A stretch of DNA of 64,000 nucleotides from Aplysia californica (GCF_000002075.1 NW_004797332.1:1046726-1110725); one strand, 5' to 3'. Shown: positions 28,518 through 40,400, counted from the first letter of the stretch. A program made the numbers and translations. Notes: generated by a model from the letters alone, not told the origin.

Positions 28518-30235
28518 GATGGATTTCAATGATCGGGAGTTGATAGACAATTTCAAGACAGCTCTGATGATGAATTTGAAGGATTTAAGAACGGAGATTT
28601 GGGAAGAGAAAGACAGAAAGCAGCATGTGTCAGTTTGTTAGATTTTGCTCCAGAACACGATGCCGACCATCCCGCTGATGTTGAAAACAGATGGGTTCGC
28701 CCGACCGTCAACAACAGACCACCACTGCCAGACTTCGAAGGACAGTCGTATCTGAACTATGGTGTCAATGTAGAAATGAAACCTATTGACTTTTTCAAAA
28801 TTTTCATCAACGACAATTTTTTTAACACTTGCGTTGAACAAACAATTTCTTATGCCTGCTTCAAGCAGCAAGCTTCAGATGTTGGGGAAAATGTTTACCT
28901 CGCGTCCTGGAAAGATGTTGATCTAGATGAGATGAAAGTGTTCATAGCAGGTAAGTAGATCTAGATCTATATTTTATGGGTCCCATCATTTACTGTTGTC
29001 TGCCTGAGTGAGAAATAATCATTATGACTAAATCTAAACATCTTTTTTCCTCAAACTCAAAATGGACTCCTTGGTTTTCTAGGATAATGAGCCGGGACCT
29101 TTTTTTTTCCACATATATATTGAAAAATTTCCACATAAGTGATGTGGAAGAAGAGCTGGAACAGGACCGTAACAAATGGGATTGCCTTTTCAAAGTGAGA
29201 CCCCTGATCAAGAGTTGTCTGGGCAGCTTTTGGTCAGCTTTTTCTCCTCAAAGAGACCTCGCTGTTGACGAAGCGACCTGCTCTTTCAAGGGGCGTTTGA
29301 GCTTCAAAGAGTACAATCCTGCTAAACCGAATCGCTTTGGGATAAAGCTTTATACGATCCCTCAGTGAGTCCTCGTCAGGGTACTGTTTGCACTTCGATG
29401 TTTATTGTGCACAAATTTCACCCCTGGATGAAGCGGCTGTTTCCACAGGTTTGCCTGCCACAGCTGGATCGACAGAAAAGATTGTGTGTGGGCTGATGGA
29501 GAAGGCTGGGTGTTTACGCAAAGGACACCATTTATATATAGATAACTATACTCGTCACCAGCCCTCTTTCAACACCTCGCAACGCTCAACACGTATGCAT
29601 GTGGAACTGTTCGCCCAAACAGATGTGGCCTGCCTTCAGTGTTCAAGCTTCCCGTCAATGCCAACTTGTCTGAGTTTCAGACCGTGGCGCGTGTCAATGA
29701 CCGTTTGACCGCCATCAAGTATCAGCATAAGCAGTCTGTTCATGTCCTCTCCTCTATCCATGACCCAACAGGCCAGGTGGTTTATAAACCTCGGCGCAAA
29801 ACAGCGATGAAGCCGTCGTGCATTCCGGATTATTGCTCGAAGATGGGTGGGGTTGACCTGATGGATCAGGTCACTTCGTACTACGAGATCTCAAAAAGGT
29901 CCCTCAAGCGGTGGAGGAAGCTTGGCTTCTATCTGATCGACCTCTGCATGGTGAATGCTTTTCAACTGTACCTGAAGTTTGCTCCAGCACAGAAGAAACT
30001 CTCCGAGGCTCCTTCAGTGAGAAGGCCCATGACACAAGGAGGGAAATGTTGTGCCACTACCGATATTCCAGTCTCGTTGAAACTGACGGAGCGGCATTTT
30101 AGTCGAATATGGCGTCTGGTCGATCAGTGTCTGTGTGAAATGGCATATTTGCATAAAAGAGATAGTAAATTAAGCAAGTTTTTGGTTACATTGGTTGAAA
30201 AAAAGCATCTTCAGCTCGTGACACAGCTTTGGTGA
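28518..30235 (+). mobile_element. piggyBac transposase gene relic A
   Basis: Pieces of one transposase in order: acidic N-terminus ending in DEFEGF-like sequence, PIDFFKIFINDNFFNTCVEQ (28770s), KWTPWFSRIMSRDLFF, LFKVRPLIK, then LAVDEATCSFKGRLSFKEY (first Asp), GHHLYIDNYTRHQPSF (second Asp), KMGGVDLMDQVTSYYE (third Asp) and the tail helix FYLIDLCMVNAFQLY. Three to four frame changes separate these; the longest clean piece is 29639-30235 (198 aa). All three catalytic Asp are still visible. No terminal repeats assigned. Confidence 0.85.
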
Positions 30236-30339
30236 CTACCCCACCAGTCGTTGAAACCACGCCAGTTTGTGACACGAATTCGGAGACTACTCCACCAACC
30301 GCTGAAAACACCGCAGCTTCCCCTCCGACGTCTTTCAAA

Positions 30340-31060
30340 ACTGCTTTGCAAACAAAGCTGGACTATAACAATTTTACAGAAGTACCCACAAGGGATCACA
30401 ATGAAAACTTCATAATAACCGTGGTCCATCTTGAGATGCTTGCCGGGCTGTTTCGCAAACTGGTTTGTGGTAAATGCCAGGCACCGGTTTCCCTGAAGCA
30501 AGGCGATGTTGCCAGTCGTGGGTTTGCTGTATGTCTGCGAGTCACAGGTGACATGTGTGGCAATATTTCATAAACGTAATCTCCAGAATGAACCACAAAG
30601 TATCCGAGGTTAACAAGGCAATGGCGGCATCTACTGTGTCTGTCAGGCTGGGACATACCACACTGTCTGAGGTGTGCGAGGTGCTGGGCATGTCCTCGCT
30701 GACTCTGAAGACTAACCAGAAAATTGTCAAGGGAGTGCATTCCAGGGCAAATTAAAAAATGGTGAAATGGTATGACTTTAACGCCCCTATCAACACTATT
30801 ATAAGGTTATTTAAGGGCGAGACCTCCTAGTTTAACGTCCGTCTCCGATAGGACCGAGCCAAATGGAAAGTTCGTGTAAAGTGCCTTTCCCAAGGACACA
30901 ACGTCAAACAGAGCTGAGGCTCGAACCCCCGAACCCGCAATCTCGCGACTACGAGTCCGCTAGCCTAACCACTAGGCTACCGACGCCACGCATTCCAGGG
31001 CATGAAGTGTAACATCTGAAGAGAGGATGGTACCTAGTGCCCCTTGACACTTTGCTGTCT
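30340..31060 (+). mobile_element. Mutator-like transposase domain fragment (N-terminal part)
   Basis: Frame to 30573: NFIITVVHLEMLAGLFRKLV followed by CGKCQAPVSL; shifted frame from 30555: NVISRMNHKVSEVNKAMAAS, then LSEVCEVLGMSSLTLKT. This matches the start of the Mutator-like domain (CxxC, then the 'NK..VLG.R..G.G...L..LC..L.LP.P' segment). It is cut by a SINE-2 at 30750. Confidence 0.6.
30750..30989 (-). mobile_element. SINE-2, complete, with target duplication
   Basis: Flanked by GCATTCCAGGGCA at 30737-30749 and 30990-31002 (13 bp). On the - strand: head GTAGCCTAGTGGTTAGGCTA (A box), GGGGGTTCGAGCCTC (B box), body TCCTTGGGAAAGGCACTTTA, CTATCGGAGACGG and a 3' end TGATAGGGGCGTTAAAGTC with an A-rich tail. 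Confidence 0.92.
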
Positions 31061-31302
31061 CATCTCGTCATAATGCGAGCCAGAATTATTTCCGTTCGCG
31101 GCGCATCTCGCCGATTGTGTACCATAACAACGGGATCGTGATGACTAGACCTACAATGTTATTAATCGTAGTGACCCCCCTTTCGTGACATGTGCACCCA
31201 ATCTAAAGAGTGTTTACTTCCTTTTGTCTCGCAAGAGTTAGCGGGAAATTAAGCGTCACTCTGCCACTTTTCTTCGAGTTTTCGAGCAGTGAAGACGTAC
31301 GA

Positions 31303-33455
31303 GAATGAGCGACTTAACGAACTCAACTTCTAGATCTACGGTATTTCGCCAGGACAGTGACTCAGGGCAGTCGGCTTCCGAAAATGCCAGCAATATTTCC
31401 TGAATTTCCTGGCTTAGTTGGGATGGAAACAATGAGCAAGTGATAGAATCTGAAGAGTCTGCTAGTCCTAGATCTACGACATCTTCATCTGACAAGCAGA
31501 GTCGAGCACGTCTGTTGCTCGTAATTCTACTCGCACTACCACAGCTCCTCATCCAAGTGCTGGGCCTAGGCCACAACCGATCCCTGTAGCAGCAAACAAC
31601 ACCTTCAACTTCGATTTATTTGACCTACAGGACCATTATGTAAATGACTGGCTACCAGACTTTAGCCAGCAGCCAGGACTGTTGGAGGACACCGAAGATT
31701 TCAGGCGTGTCAATTTCTTCAACTTGTTTTTTTCACCAGTTGTGATTGATCTCCTGGTCTCACAGACTAACTCATATGATGCCCACTGTCTTGACCCCTT
31801 GCCAGCCACCAATTATTACAAAAAGAGGTGGTCTGACACTTACCGTAAGGAGATGCAAGCTTTCATCGGTTTGCAAATAGCCATGGGTCTCAACCCCCAG
31901 CCCAGCATCGATGGCCACTGGCGTTCGTTCTGGCTCGTCGACATCCATTTCAAACAAGTGAGGTCAAGGCACCGTTACAAGCTCTTGTCAGCCTTTTTTC
32001 ACTTCAGGTAAGTAAATGCGGCATAGATCTAATAATTTTATTTTAGTAAAATACCCTACTGGAAATCTAGATTTAGTAAATCTAAATCTTTCTAGGTTTT
32101 ACATTAGGCCTATACGACAGACTGGATCTACATTCAAGTTCTAGTTTTTATCAAGTGATACATTCACCACTAGATCTGTGATTAGGTTACCGTTATATAC
32201 TTTTTAATGTAAATGTTCGCCATCCCCTTTTTTTCTCTTTAGTAGGCTACTTAGGCCTAATTATTTTAGATGTAACTGAAGGCAGCAGTGGGCTGGCCTT
32301 GCTTCCGTTACTTACCATTGTTGATTTGTCTTTCTGTAAATTTTGGAAACTACATCACATTGTTCATCTACGAGCTTAGCAAATTTTCCCCCCCCCCCCC
32401 ACAATACCCCAAAATTTAAGCTTGCTGTTAGCACTGATAACTATTTCTTTTTCTCCAGTGATGCTGCGCAGCATGTGCCACGGGGGCAAGCTGGGTACAA
32501 GCCACTGCAGAAGATCCAGAACTTCCTTGACCTCATCAGCCCGTCCTTTCTGACTGCCTACTATCCTCACCAGCAGGTCAGCATCGATGAAAGCATGGCC
32601 AGGTTCAAGGGAAGGTGCCACTTCAGGCAGTATATGCCGGACAAGCCCACAAAGCGGGGGTTCAAGTGCTTCTGCCTGTATGATCCTGTGTCATATTACT
32701 GCCTTCATTTCGTAGTGTACACAGGTAAGGACTTTTCCCCCCTTCCCGACGGCAAAGCGTTCACTGATCACCTGGTTGAAACCCTCCTTGATGGCTACCA
32801 GGATAAGAGCCACATTTTGTTTTGTGACAAATTTTACAGCTCCCCAGGATTCTTCAGGGAGTTGCAAAATAGACAGACAGGTGCTGTTGGCACTGTGGTT
32901 GAGACACAGAAGGGCTTTCCGGAGCAGCTGTAAAGAATAAAAGAATTCACAGTTCAAAGACACCGGGAGGATTCTGCGCTGTTCAAAAGCCGATGCTAGC
33001 GGAGTCTTACAACAATTACATGGGCGGGGTGGATCACTTTGACCAGCTCCACAAAAATTATCACTATCCCCACAGGAGCTACAAGTGGTACATCGCCTTG
33101 TACTACTACGTCAAAGACATATGCCTCGTCAATGCACACATATAAAGCAGACGGTGGAACGGACAGCGTCCAAGACTTCAGGTCATCGGTAATTGATGCT
33201 CTAGTCAAGCCATATATGGCCATGCGTCCGGGTCGACCTCGTTTGTCTGCTATCCAGCTTGGGCATTTCCCGGCTAAATTCGGTGACGCCAAACATCGCC
33301 CACAGTGCAAAGTTTGTTCGTCCATCAAGAAGCGGGCCCAGACAAGGTTTTACTGCCCACAGTGCAACACTGCCTTGTGTGTCCACAGGAAGTGTTTCAG
33401 AATCTGGCACACTGCTGCGGACGTCAGACAGGCGCGGCAGCAGCTGGAGTCGTAG
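31303..33455 (+). mobile_element. piggyBac transposase gene relic B with a spliced intron
   Basis: Exon 1 about 31303-32007, intron 32008-32458 (GTAAGT...TTTCTCCAG), exon 2 32459-33455. The junction restores FHF-S-DAAQ, matching the conserved LHFSDN of the family. Catalytic Asp in VSIDESMARFKGR, ILFCDKFYSS and NYMGGVDHFDQ. The C-terminus keeps the zinc domain: CKVCSSIKKR, FYCPQCNTALC and CFRIWHT. Defects: an early stop near 31400, and loss of about 50 residues with a frame change near 32930-33000. Otherwise close to full length, so younger than relic A. Confidence 0.88.
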
Positions 33456-33702
33456 TGCTAGTTTTTCATTTGGATCAAGCCCACGTATTTGGATTATATT
33501 ATGTCACAGGGAGTACATTTAGAATCTTTTGTAGCTACATACACCACAAGCATGCTTTGCAACACTTCAAATTCAAATTTCTCCCATTCATCCACAACTA
33601 CAATCCTCAATACATGAACATACACATACATATTCGTGTTCTTGATCTAGTGCCTAAATGTTGTGCTTTTGTTGTGGAGTCAAAAAATTTTATGCATCAT
33701 AT

Positions 33703-34490
33703 TTTTTAGTCAATTTTCATGTAAATATTACACAATTTATTCAAAATAGCCACCTTTGTCAAGTCACAGAATAAAAAAGATTATAAAATCTCAAATATTA
33801 TTCAATTCTCCAACAGTCCTGCAAGTTCTATAACAGTAGATTATCATGGTACTGAGTAAAGTGAGACACCCCCAATCCCTCTTTTCGGTCCTCCATTTTC
33901 ACCTTTAGGCGTACCTTTTTATAATATCTCTAAATTGCACCCCAAATAATCTAACCACCTTTATTTGTATTTATTACTGGCCATGGATGTTCAAATCACC
34001 TTTTTAGGGAATAATATTGAGGATCTGGTGTGTTTGTGCTTTTGTAGAAGGGGGGGGGGGGACATTTTTTTGTCAATTTTCAGGTAAATATTACAAAATT
34101 TATTCAAAATAGCCATCTTTGTCAAGTCACAGAATAAAGATGATTGTGAAATTTCAAATATTATTCAATTCTCCAACAGCCCTGCAAGTTTTATAACAGT
34201 AGATTGTAATGCTATTGAGCAATAAGCCTTTTTGTTAGACACCCCCAATCCCTCTTTTTGGTCCTCCGTTTTCACCTATTGGGGTACTTTTTTTATAATG
34301 TCTCTAGACTGCCACAAAAATCACCCAGCCACCTTTATTTGTACTTTTTTGTAACCAGAGACGGTCAAATCACATTTTTTGGGCATAATTGAATGGGTAT
34401 AGTGTGTTTGTGCTTTTCAAGGAGTGAAGGAATTGACTTTTTCTTGAAATTTCAGGTAAGTGCTACATAATTTATTCAAAATGGCCGTCG
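33703..34490. repeat. Tandem repeat, about 365 bp x 2 plus a partial third
   Basis: Units at 33703-34067, 34068-34437 and 34438-34490 share AATTTATTCAAAATAGCCA, TCTCCAACAGTCCTGCAAGT, GACACCCCCAATCCCTC and GTGTGTTTGTGCTTTT. Adjacent to the end of piggyBac relic B. Non-coding. Confidence 0.88.
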
Positions 34491-34624
34491 TGGTGACATA
34501 ATTTTAAAAAAAATTTTCACAAAAAGAAACCTCATCCACTTGTGCACCCATCCTGAAAATTTCATGGTGAAATATGCATCTGTATTAGGGCAGTGGAATT
34601 TTTGTCAACCCACTTGTTTTCTCC

Positions 34625-34811
34625 TGCCATCCACTTGGTCCATTTATGTGGAACAGATTTCCCATGAAACTAAGACAAATAAGAACACTTGATAGCTTCA
34701 AAAGACATCTTAAACATTTTCTGTTCCTACAGGCCTATCCTTCATAAGCTTTTAACGTTATCTTTCATTATAGTTGTTCTGTTCCTGTGTCTGAATGAAA
34801 ATAGTCTCTGC

Positions 34812-34866
<55 letters not shown>

Positions 34867-34993
34867 TTAATGTATATTGCATGAGAAGAAAGGAAGTAGT
34901 AAGAAAGGTTTTTGAAAAATGGGTATTCCAATGTAAAGCGCATTGAGCTACTTTTTTTGGAAATGCGCTATATAAATGTTATATATTATTATA
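34625..34993 (+). mobile_element. CR1/L2-like LINE 3' end
   Basis: Frame gives GPFMWNRFPMKLRQIRTLDS followed by FKRHLKHFLF, the C-terminal LWN.LP..LR....FK..LK..LF signature also seen at the end of the 5240-6868 element. A (GT)n tract (34812-34865) has grown within the 3' part. The end is AAAGCGCATTGAGC ... AATGCGCTATATAAATG and an ATT-rich tail. Confidence 0.8.
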
Positions 34994-35429
34994 ATGTTTG
35001 TGGAGAAAAGGGTTTTTTCACTCTACTGTATGTGGTGGAAAAGAGTTAAGAGAAAATCACATATACATTAAGGAACTAAAAGGTGCCTATGAATTTGCCA
35101 ACAACCGTAGCATAGGGAATTTCAAAATTGTGATCAGCGAGGCGTCGCAACCATTAGGAACTCATGACAGGACAAACAATGCACCAACTCTGAAAGAAGT
35201 TGCTATTCTTATGCCCAACAATTCTGTCGGACACCGAGATATTGTGCTTCACACTAGAACTGAACAGCTGCAAAGAATTTCAGAATTTCACATACAGGGT
35301 CCACACTAAATCCTGGAAATTTTTTTCAAGACCCCAATTCAAAGGAAAAATAAGGCTGCTGCGCGTCAAGAATGATCACCCAAAAAGCTCATCTATCAAT
35401 GATAAAAAGTAGGTAGTGTAAACACGGCC
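34994..35429. other. Possible decayed transposon, unassigned
   Basis: A moderate + frame (34998-35309) has no motif I recognise. No repeat partner in the window. Confidence 0.3.
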
Positions 35430-36170
35430 TCGCGGGCACTCACGGCCGTCCGAGCGCGTGGTATCAGTGAAATCGGGGCAATTCAGATCGCAGTTTCTTT
35501 GCTCTTTCGCGATAAAACACCAAATGCTGTACACCTTGCACTATTAGAAAAAGGTCAGATTGGCTTAATTCCCGAAGACCACCCTACGACGAGCCCATGA
35601 ACACATTGAAACTACTAGCGACAGGGTTCGCAAGACTGCAAAGGACTTTGACATACCATGTTCAACACTGAAAGACTATCTTGCCCGGAAGAGAGATGGC
35701 ATAACTTCGTCTGGCTATGCTAAACCCCGCCAGGTGTTTAGTCAGGAGCAAAAGCGTCTACTTGTAGACTCAGGGATGGAAACTGATTAGTCCAAAATTT
35801 ACTGAATTTTTCGCAGGCTATACGGATTTGGAAAAACACTTATTCAATTGTAGATTAGTACACATGGTAGAATGACTCACCATTGAAAGGACACTTACGG
35901 AAAATGGCAGAACAAATCAAAATTAAGGATTTCCATAAATTTACTGAAAATTTCCATCCCTGTGTAGACTACCCCAAGGAAGCTTCTTCCATATAATAAG
36001 GCTCAGACCTCATGACAGCCGCCAGCAGAGCTTGCATTTCAGTGCGCAGAAAGGTTCAAAGTGAGACATCTTCCTTCATGGTCTGCCAATCAGGAAGCTG
36101 GTCCAGACAGGTTTACACATTTTATGAGAAGGCATCCTGACATTTCACTTCGCAATCCAGAATCAACCAG
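35430..36170 (+). mobile_element. pogo/Jerky-type transposase N-terminal relic
   Basis: Frame pieces: TSDRVRKTAKDFDIPCSTLK followed by DYLARKR (psq-type helix-turn-helix), FSQEQKRLLVD, and after an insertion PSWSANQEAGPDRFTHFMRR followed by HPDISLRNPESTS (CENP-B-type DNA-binding domain; usual pattern P.SW..N..AG.DW...F..RHP.LS.R.PE.TS). The DDE half is absent. Interrupted by the hAT MITE at 35771-35962. Confidence 0.75.
35771..35962. mobile_element. hAT-type MITE with perfect ends
   Basis: Terminal inverted repeats CAGGGATGGAAA / TTTCCATCCCTG and an 8-bp target duplication TGTAGACT at 35763-35770 and 35963-35970. 192 bp, AT-rich, non-coding. The 8-bp duplication and CAGGG ends identify hAT. 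Confidence 0.9.
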
Positions 36171-36370
36171 TGATTCCAAACCTGGATTCTGTCTGGGATA
36201 TGACATTTACACAGGAAAAAACGACCGGAGGGATCCTTGGTAACCTCTCGGTTTTGAAGTGGTGGATGGCCTGTGTGCACCATATTGCAACACAGGCCAT
36301 CATGTTTGCATTCATATGTTTTTTAATTCGATGAACATTTGTATGCGAACGATACTTATATGTGTAGCAC
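36171..36370 (+). mobile_element. piggyBac transposase fragment, left of the mariner
   Basis: GFCLGYDIYTGKNDRRDPW, then EVVDGLCAPY and GHHVCIHMFFNSMN, matching the YTGK ... GHHV..DNFF.S segment around the second Asp (here His). The C-terminal continuation is at 37219 onward. Confidence 0.65.
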
Positions 36371-36372
36371 TA

Positions 36373-37218
36373 CGAGGGGGTGTCAATAAGTTTTTTTACC
36401 TAAGTGCGAAGGGGTAGAGGTACGAACTTGAAATTTGAACAGGTTCAAGATACATCTAAACTAAGAATGTACACCAATAATTGGGAATTTCTGATGGTTA
36501 GTTCAGGTTGTACAGCAGGTAGTTTAACATCACCCTTGAAAGCATGATTAGCACTTTTCATTTTTGTTCAAAAAACGGAAAAATTTTTCATGAGAGCGGT
36601 GATCTCCAAGGAAAAAAACCACGGTCTGTACACTATAAAATGTCAGTAGTGTATGGAGATATCTGCCGAAACTATGATGTGGTCAAATACTGGTGCAAGC
36701 GATTCAAATGCGGTAGCATGTCCATTGAAGACAACCCTCGAGAAGGTCACCCTGTCTCATCCATGACTGAAGTTAATGTTTCAAGTCTAGAAGATTGTGC
36801 GTAATGACAGGCGCGTTACTCTCGGACTACTTTGTACAGAAACTGGCTTGAGCTATGGATCTGTTGAGACAATTCTTTATGAACATTTGAATATGTCGAA
36901 AGTGTCTGCAAGATGGGTGCCCCATCTCCTCACCCCTCATCAAAAAGAGCTGAGAGCACAGTGCAGTCAGCGAATGATTGACATGTTTGATGAAGACCCT
37001 GACAACTTTTTGACCGTTTAGTAACAATGGATGAAAGCTGGGTCTATCACTTCGACCCAGAGTCAAAATCTGCTTCAATACAATGGAAAACATCATCTTC
37101 TCCAACCCCCAAAAAGCCAAAGTGCAGAACTCATCTGGCAAAGTGTTGTTACACCAAATTTCAAGTTCGTAGCTCCACTCCTTCATACTCGGGTAAAAAA
37201 TTTATTGGTATCCCCTCG
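36373..37218 (+). mobile_element. mariner (DD34D type), internally deleted
   Basis: Inverted ends CGAGGGGGTGTCAATAAG and CGAGGGGATACCAATAAA; TA precedes the left end. Frames give VKYWCKRFKCGSMSIEDNPR, LSYGSVETILYEHLNMSKVS followed by ARWVPHLLT, and TMDESWVYHFDPESK (first catalytic Asp). This is the SETMAR/mariner pattern. The region with the remaining Asp residues is missing and the frame changes at least twice. 846 bp against about 1.3 kb for a whole element. Confidence 0.88.
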
Positions 37219-37345
37219 GTGGGGTTGACAAGTTCGACCAACAGTTGTTATATTATCCCGTTGGGAGACCTAGAAAGAAATGGTGGAGGCATGTGGGGTG
37301 CACATCCATATCCCAATCAAGACATCAATGATGTTTGAAACTAAA
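37219..37345 (+). mobile_element. piggyBac transposase fragment, right of the mariner
   Basis: Directly after the mariner end, a frame gives VGGVDKFDQQLLYYPVGRPR followed by KKWWRHV when one frame change is allowed; GGVDxFDQ is the third-Asp motif of piggyBac. With 36171-36370 it suggests one piggyBac copy split by the mariner, with loss of the part between. Confidence 0.6.
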
Positions 37346-37493
37346 CACAGTAACAGAAAATCATTGGAACTGAATTATTTCCCTCTGCGTGATCCTGGAC
37401 CAGGTGTTCCCTGAGGAGCTGTTGCACTGTACGGGTTAACTCAACCCATTTTGGTTCTACAACAATGTCCAAGCATTTCAATCAAAGCCATTT

Positions 37494-40400
37494 TCACGTT
37501 TCAAACCACTCCTTTCTTGCATCTGTTCCCAAACGTACTCCAGTTGAAGACTTTTGATGACTTCTCCTCACTCTGGGTGGTGGCGATCTTCTTTTCCCGT
37601 GCCTCAAGCAAAGCACGCCCAGTTTTCCATAGGGAGCATCCTTATCACAGTCGTTCACAGGGAAATGCCAGCCGCCATCATCTTTAGCCGGGCCAATACT
37701 GAACAAATGTCTTCTCTGTGGATAACAAAGGAAAAAAGATCAATACTTGTCCATAATATAATGGTCGAGGGAGGAGAGGAGATGGGTAGAAAAGGTGGTT
37801 TCAAGCACAGTCAAAATTGTCCAAGACGGAAATCTGTTGTCGAGGAGAAAAGTGGTTGTCTCAGACAGGTGCACGTCTTGGACACTGTCACTATAATATT
37901 TTTTTGAAAGTGCTGGGGGGAGAAATGGGAAGTAGTCATTTGTTCAGGTGATTGTTTCGGACATGTGGCTGTTATTAGAGCAAGTTTGACAGTGTATGCC
38001 TTTTCAAGTTGGGGTGTTTCAGGTAGACCCAGGCTGGGAATGGATGGCATATATTAAAAAGGAGAATTCAGCTTGATTGGTCACCTTGGGAAGAGAAGTT
38101 CACACATAGACATGGTTATACAAAGCTGATGATGTTTCACTTTCTTTAATGTGATGTGTTTGACTGCTTGTGGAATGAAATATTTAATGGTAACAAATAA
38201 GACAGGTTGCTCATTGACTTTCCATTTCATTAATTCTGTTCATACAGCTGACGACATTTCGATTTAAAAACATTCTACACAAGACTAAAAGACCAGCATA
38301 TTTAACAACATTTAGAACATTATCAGCTTATCACCTCAATATTCATACCAACATTATGTTATCAGTGCCAGACCTGGACTTTAAGCAAAACCCAAGAAAG
38401 CAAAATCACCACATGTGAAATGAAATGTCTCCGCAAAACCCTTAACATCACAAGACGAGACAGGCAGAGAAAGGAAAAAGTAAGAGCAGCTATCGGCACA
38501 GAGTCCAGCCTGCGTTACATAGAAAGACAGAGGATAAAATGGTTTGGCCACCTGTTACGCATGTCACCTGACCAGCCAGCCTCGAGAGCCTACAACACCA
38601 AGCACTCAGGCTATAAAGGAAGAGGAAGGTCATGCAAAAGGTGGATCGAGGTTGTCAAGGAAACCATAAGAAAACACAACATTACAACTGAAAGAGCTGC
38701 AGAGCTGGCCTACCATAGAAAACTGCATCCCCCCTCGACGCTTAACGGAACAGAGGATGAAAGAGTAAAAAGTAAAAGTAAGTAGAACATCCTTTCACGA
38801 CAGCATCATTTTTATTTCAAAGTAAAGTGATAACTGCTGTACACACCTCAACTCCTTCAGACTTTGCAAAAGTATAATCTTCAATCTATCAAATGATAAG
38901 AATTAAAATTGAAGCACACAGTACATCCTTTTTGTTTTAGTAAGGGTCCAGGGTTTTACGGAGCTCGCAACTTCATAAAACACAGTATATTTGGATCAAA
39001 AGTGCGAATTTGATTAAATGATAAAGACATCCTCAAAGCAAAGCAAAGGTAACCACATCACAGTCTTACAAAACAAAGGTCACAGGTAAGAGAATATCAT
39101 GGCGAAATTGACCCAACTAACTCCCCAAATAATGAAAGACTTAAAATCAAAAGAAATGAGCCAATAATTTGAGGAACACGCTAGTTCATAGAAGTATTAG
39201 AAGCGATTAGAGTGTAAATCTGAAATCATCAGTCTGACAAAGCAAATATTTGGGGTTTTTAAAAAAAGTTTAAAAAAAAAAAAATTACCCGGATTCCAAA
39301 ATCGCCGTATCTCGAGAAAAACCAGTCGTAGATCTGGACTGACTGCAGCCACTTGTGGAAGATTGGCCTCAGCTTTCGCTCCAAACGGAATTTATGGTCC
39401 CTCAGCTTGTCAAACGAAACAATCAGCGTGTCCTTGCTGCTGTGTATGGCAGCGTACAGAAAGAAAACATCGTCTGCCTTCCTGCCCAAAAAAAAAAGAA
39501 AACCCACAATAAGGCTGTTAGAACAAGAGATGATGACCAAAGCTGTAACTAATCACTGTTTTTAGGTGGCGCCAGTCTCTTACTGTATCTGACTTATCTC
39601 TGTTGCACATCTAAATCATTACTTAAGTTGAGAAGATTAGAGAAGTAATTTAGCTAAAATGAGAATGATGGCAGCGTGAAAGTTTATTTAAACAAACTCA
39701 AGATGAAAATTTTAGTGAAGTCTTAATTTTCTCTTCATAAAACCAACAACTAATCTCAAAATCACAAAAATGACAGAAACCCCTCTATTTGGATTTCATG
39801 TGTGATTTTCATCCACAAAAAGTTACATTAGATTAAGGACAAAAAGTGTATATGCACATCGTACCATACAAGAAATGCAAACAAGATCAAAAGACATTTA
39901 CATACACCAGAAAAAAATTATAAGAACTTACGTAGTGGATGTCATGTATATTGTCGGCTTTGACCCTGAACGTCGGAAATTTGATGCAGAAACCTTGAGA
40001 GCTTTGGATCCTAAAATTAGGATCTTTTTATTGGCTTCTGCAAAGTAGGCTACTGCTCGTTCCAGCTGAAAAGCAGAATTTGGAATTTAAACACCCTGAA
40101 TTTAAAAAAACAACCTCAATAAGATTTGTTAAAAAGCAGCTCAGTGAAAATTTCAGATATAATATAAGATTTTGTTGAAAACAGACTCAGCAGAGGTAGC
40201 TTGGCACTGACTGGTCACTGCACTTTTAACATTTTCAAGATCCATCCATCAGTACAGGTTTTTCTATCCTCCCAAATTCTTAACCTTTTTTTTTTTTTTA
40301 TAGTAGAGGGTTTTACAGCGCTCGCAACTGCATCAGGTCATATGAGCGCCAAGGGGTGGGTGTCAACAGAGAAGTCTTTACAGGGAATCAGACTTAGACT

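Noticed and set aside
30890-30989. Possible tRNA gene on the - strand
   Set aside because: It is the head of SINE-2, bounded by target duplications.
39932-39980. Alternative frame of PRORP exon 7 reading ADNIHDIHY, similar to the ADNIS of some PRORP proteins
   Set aside because: That frame has a stop upstream in the exon and does not match the phase of the next exon. The other frame is open and joins KADDVFFLYAA correctly.
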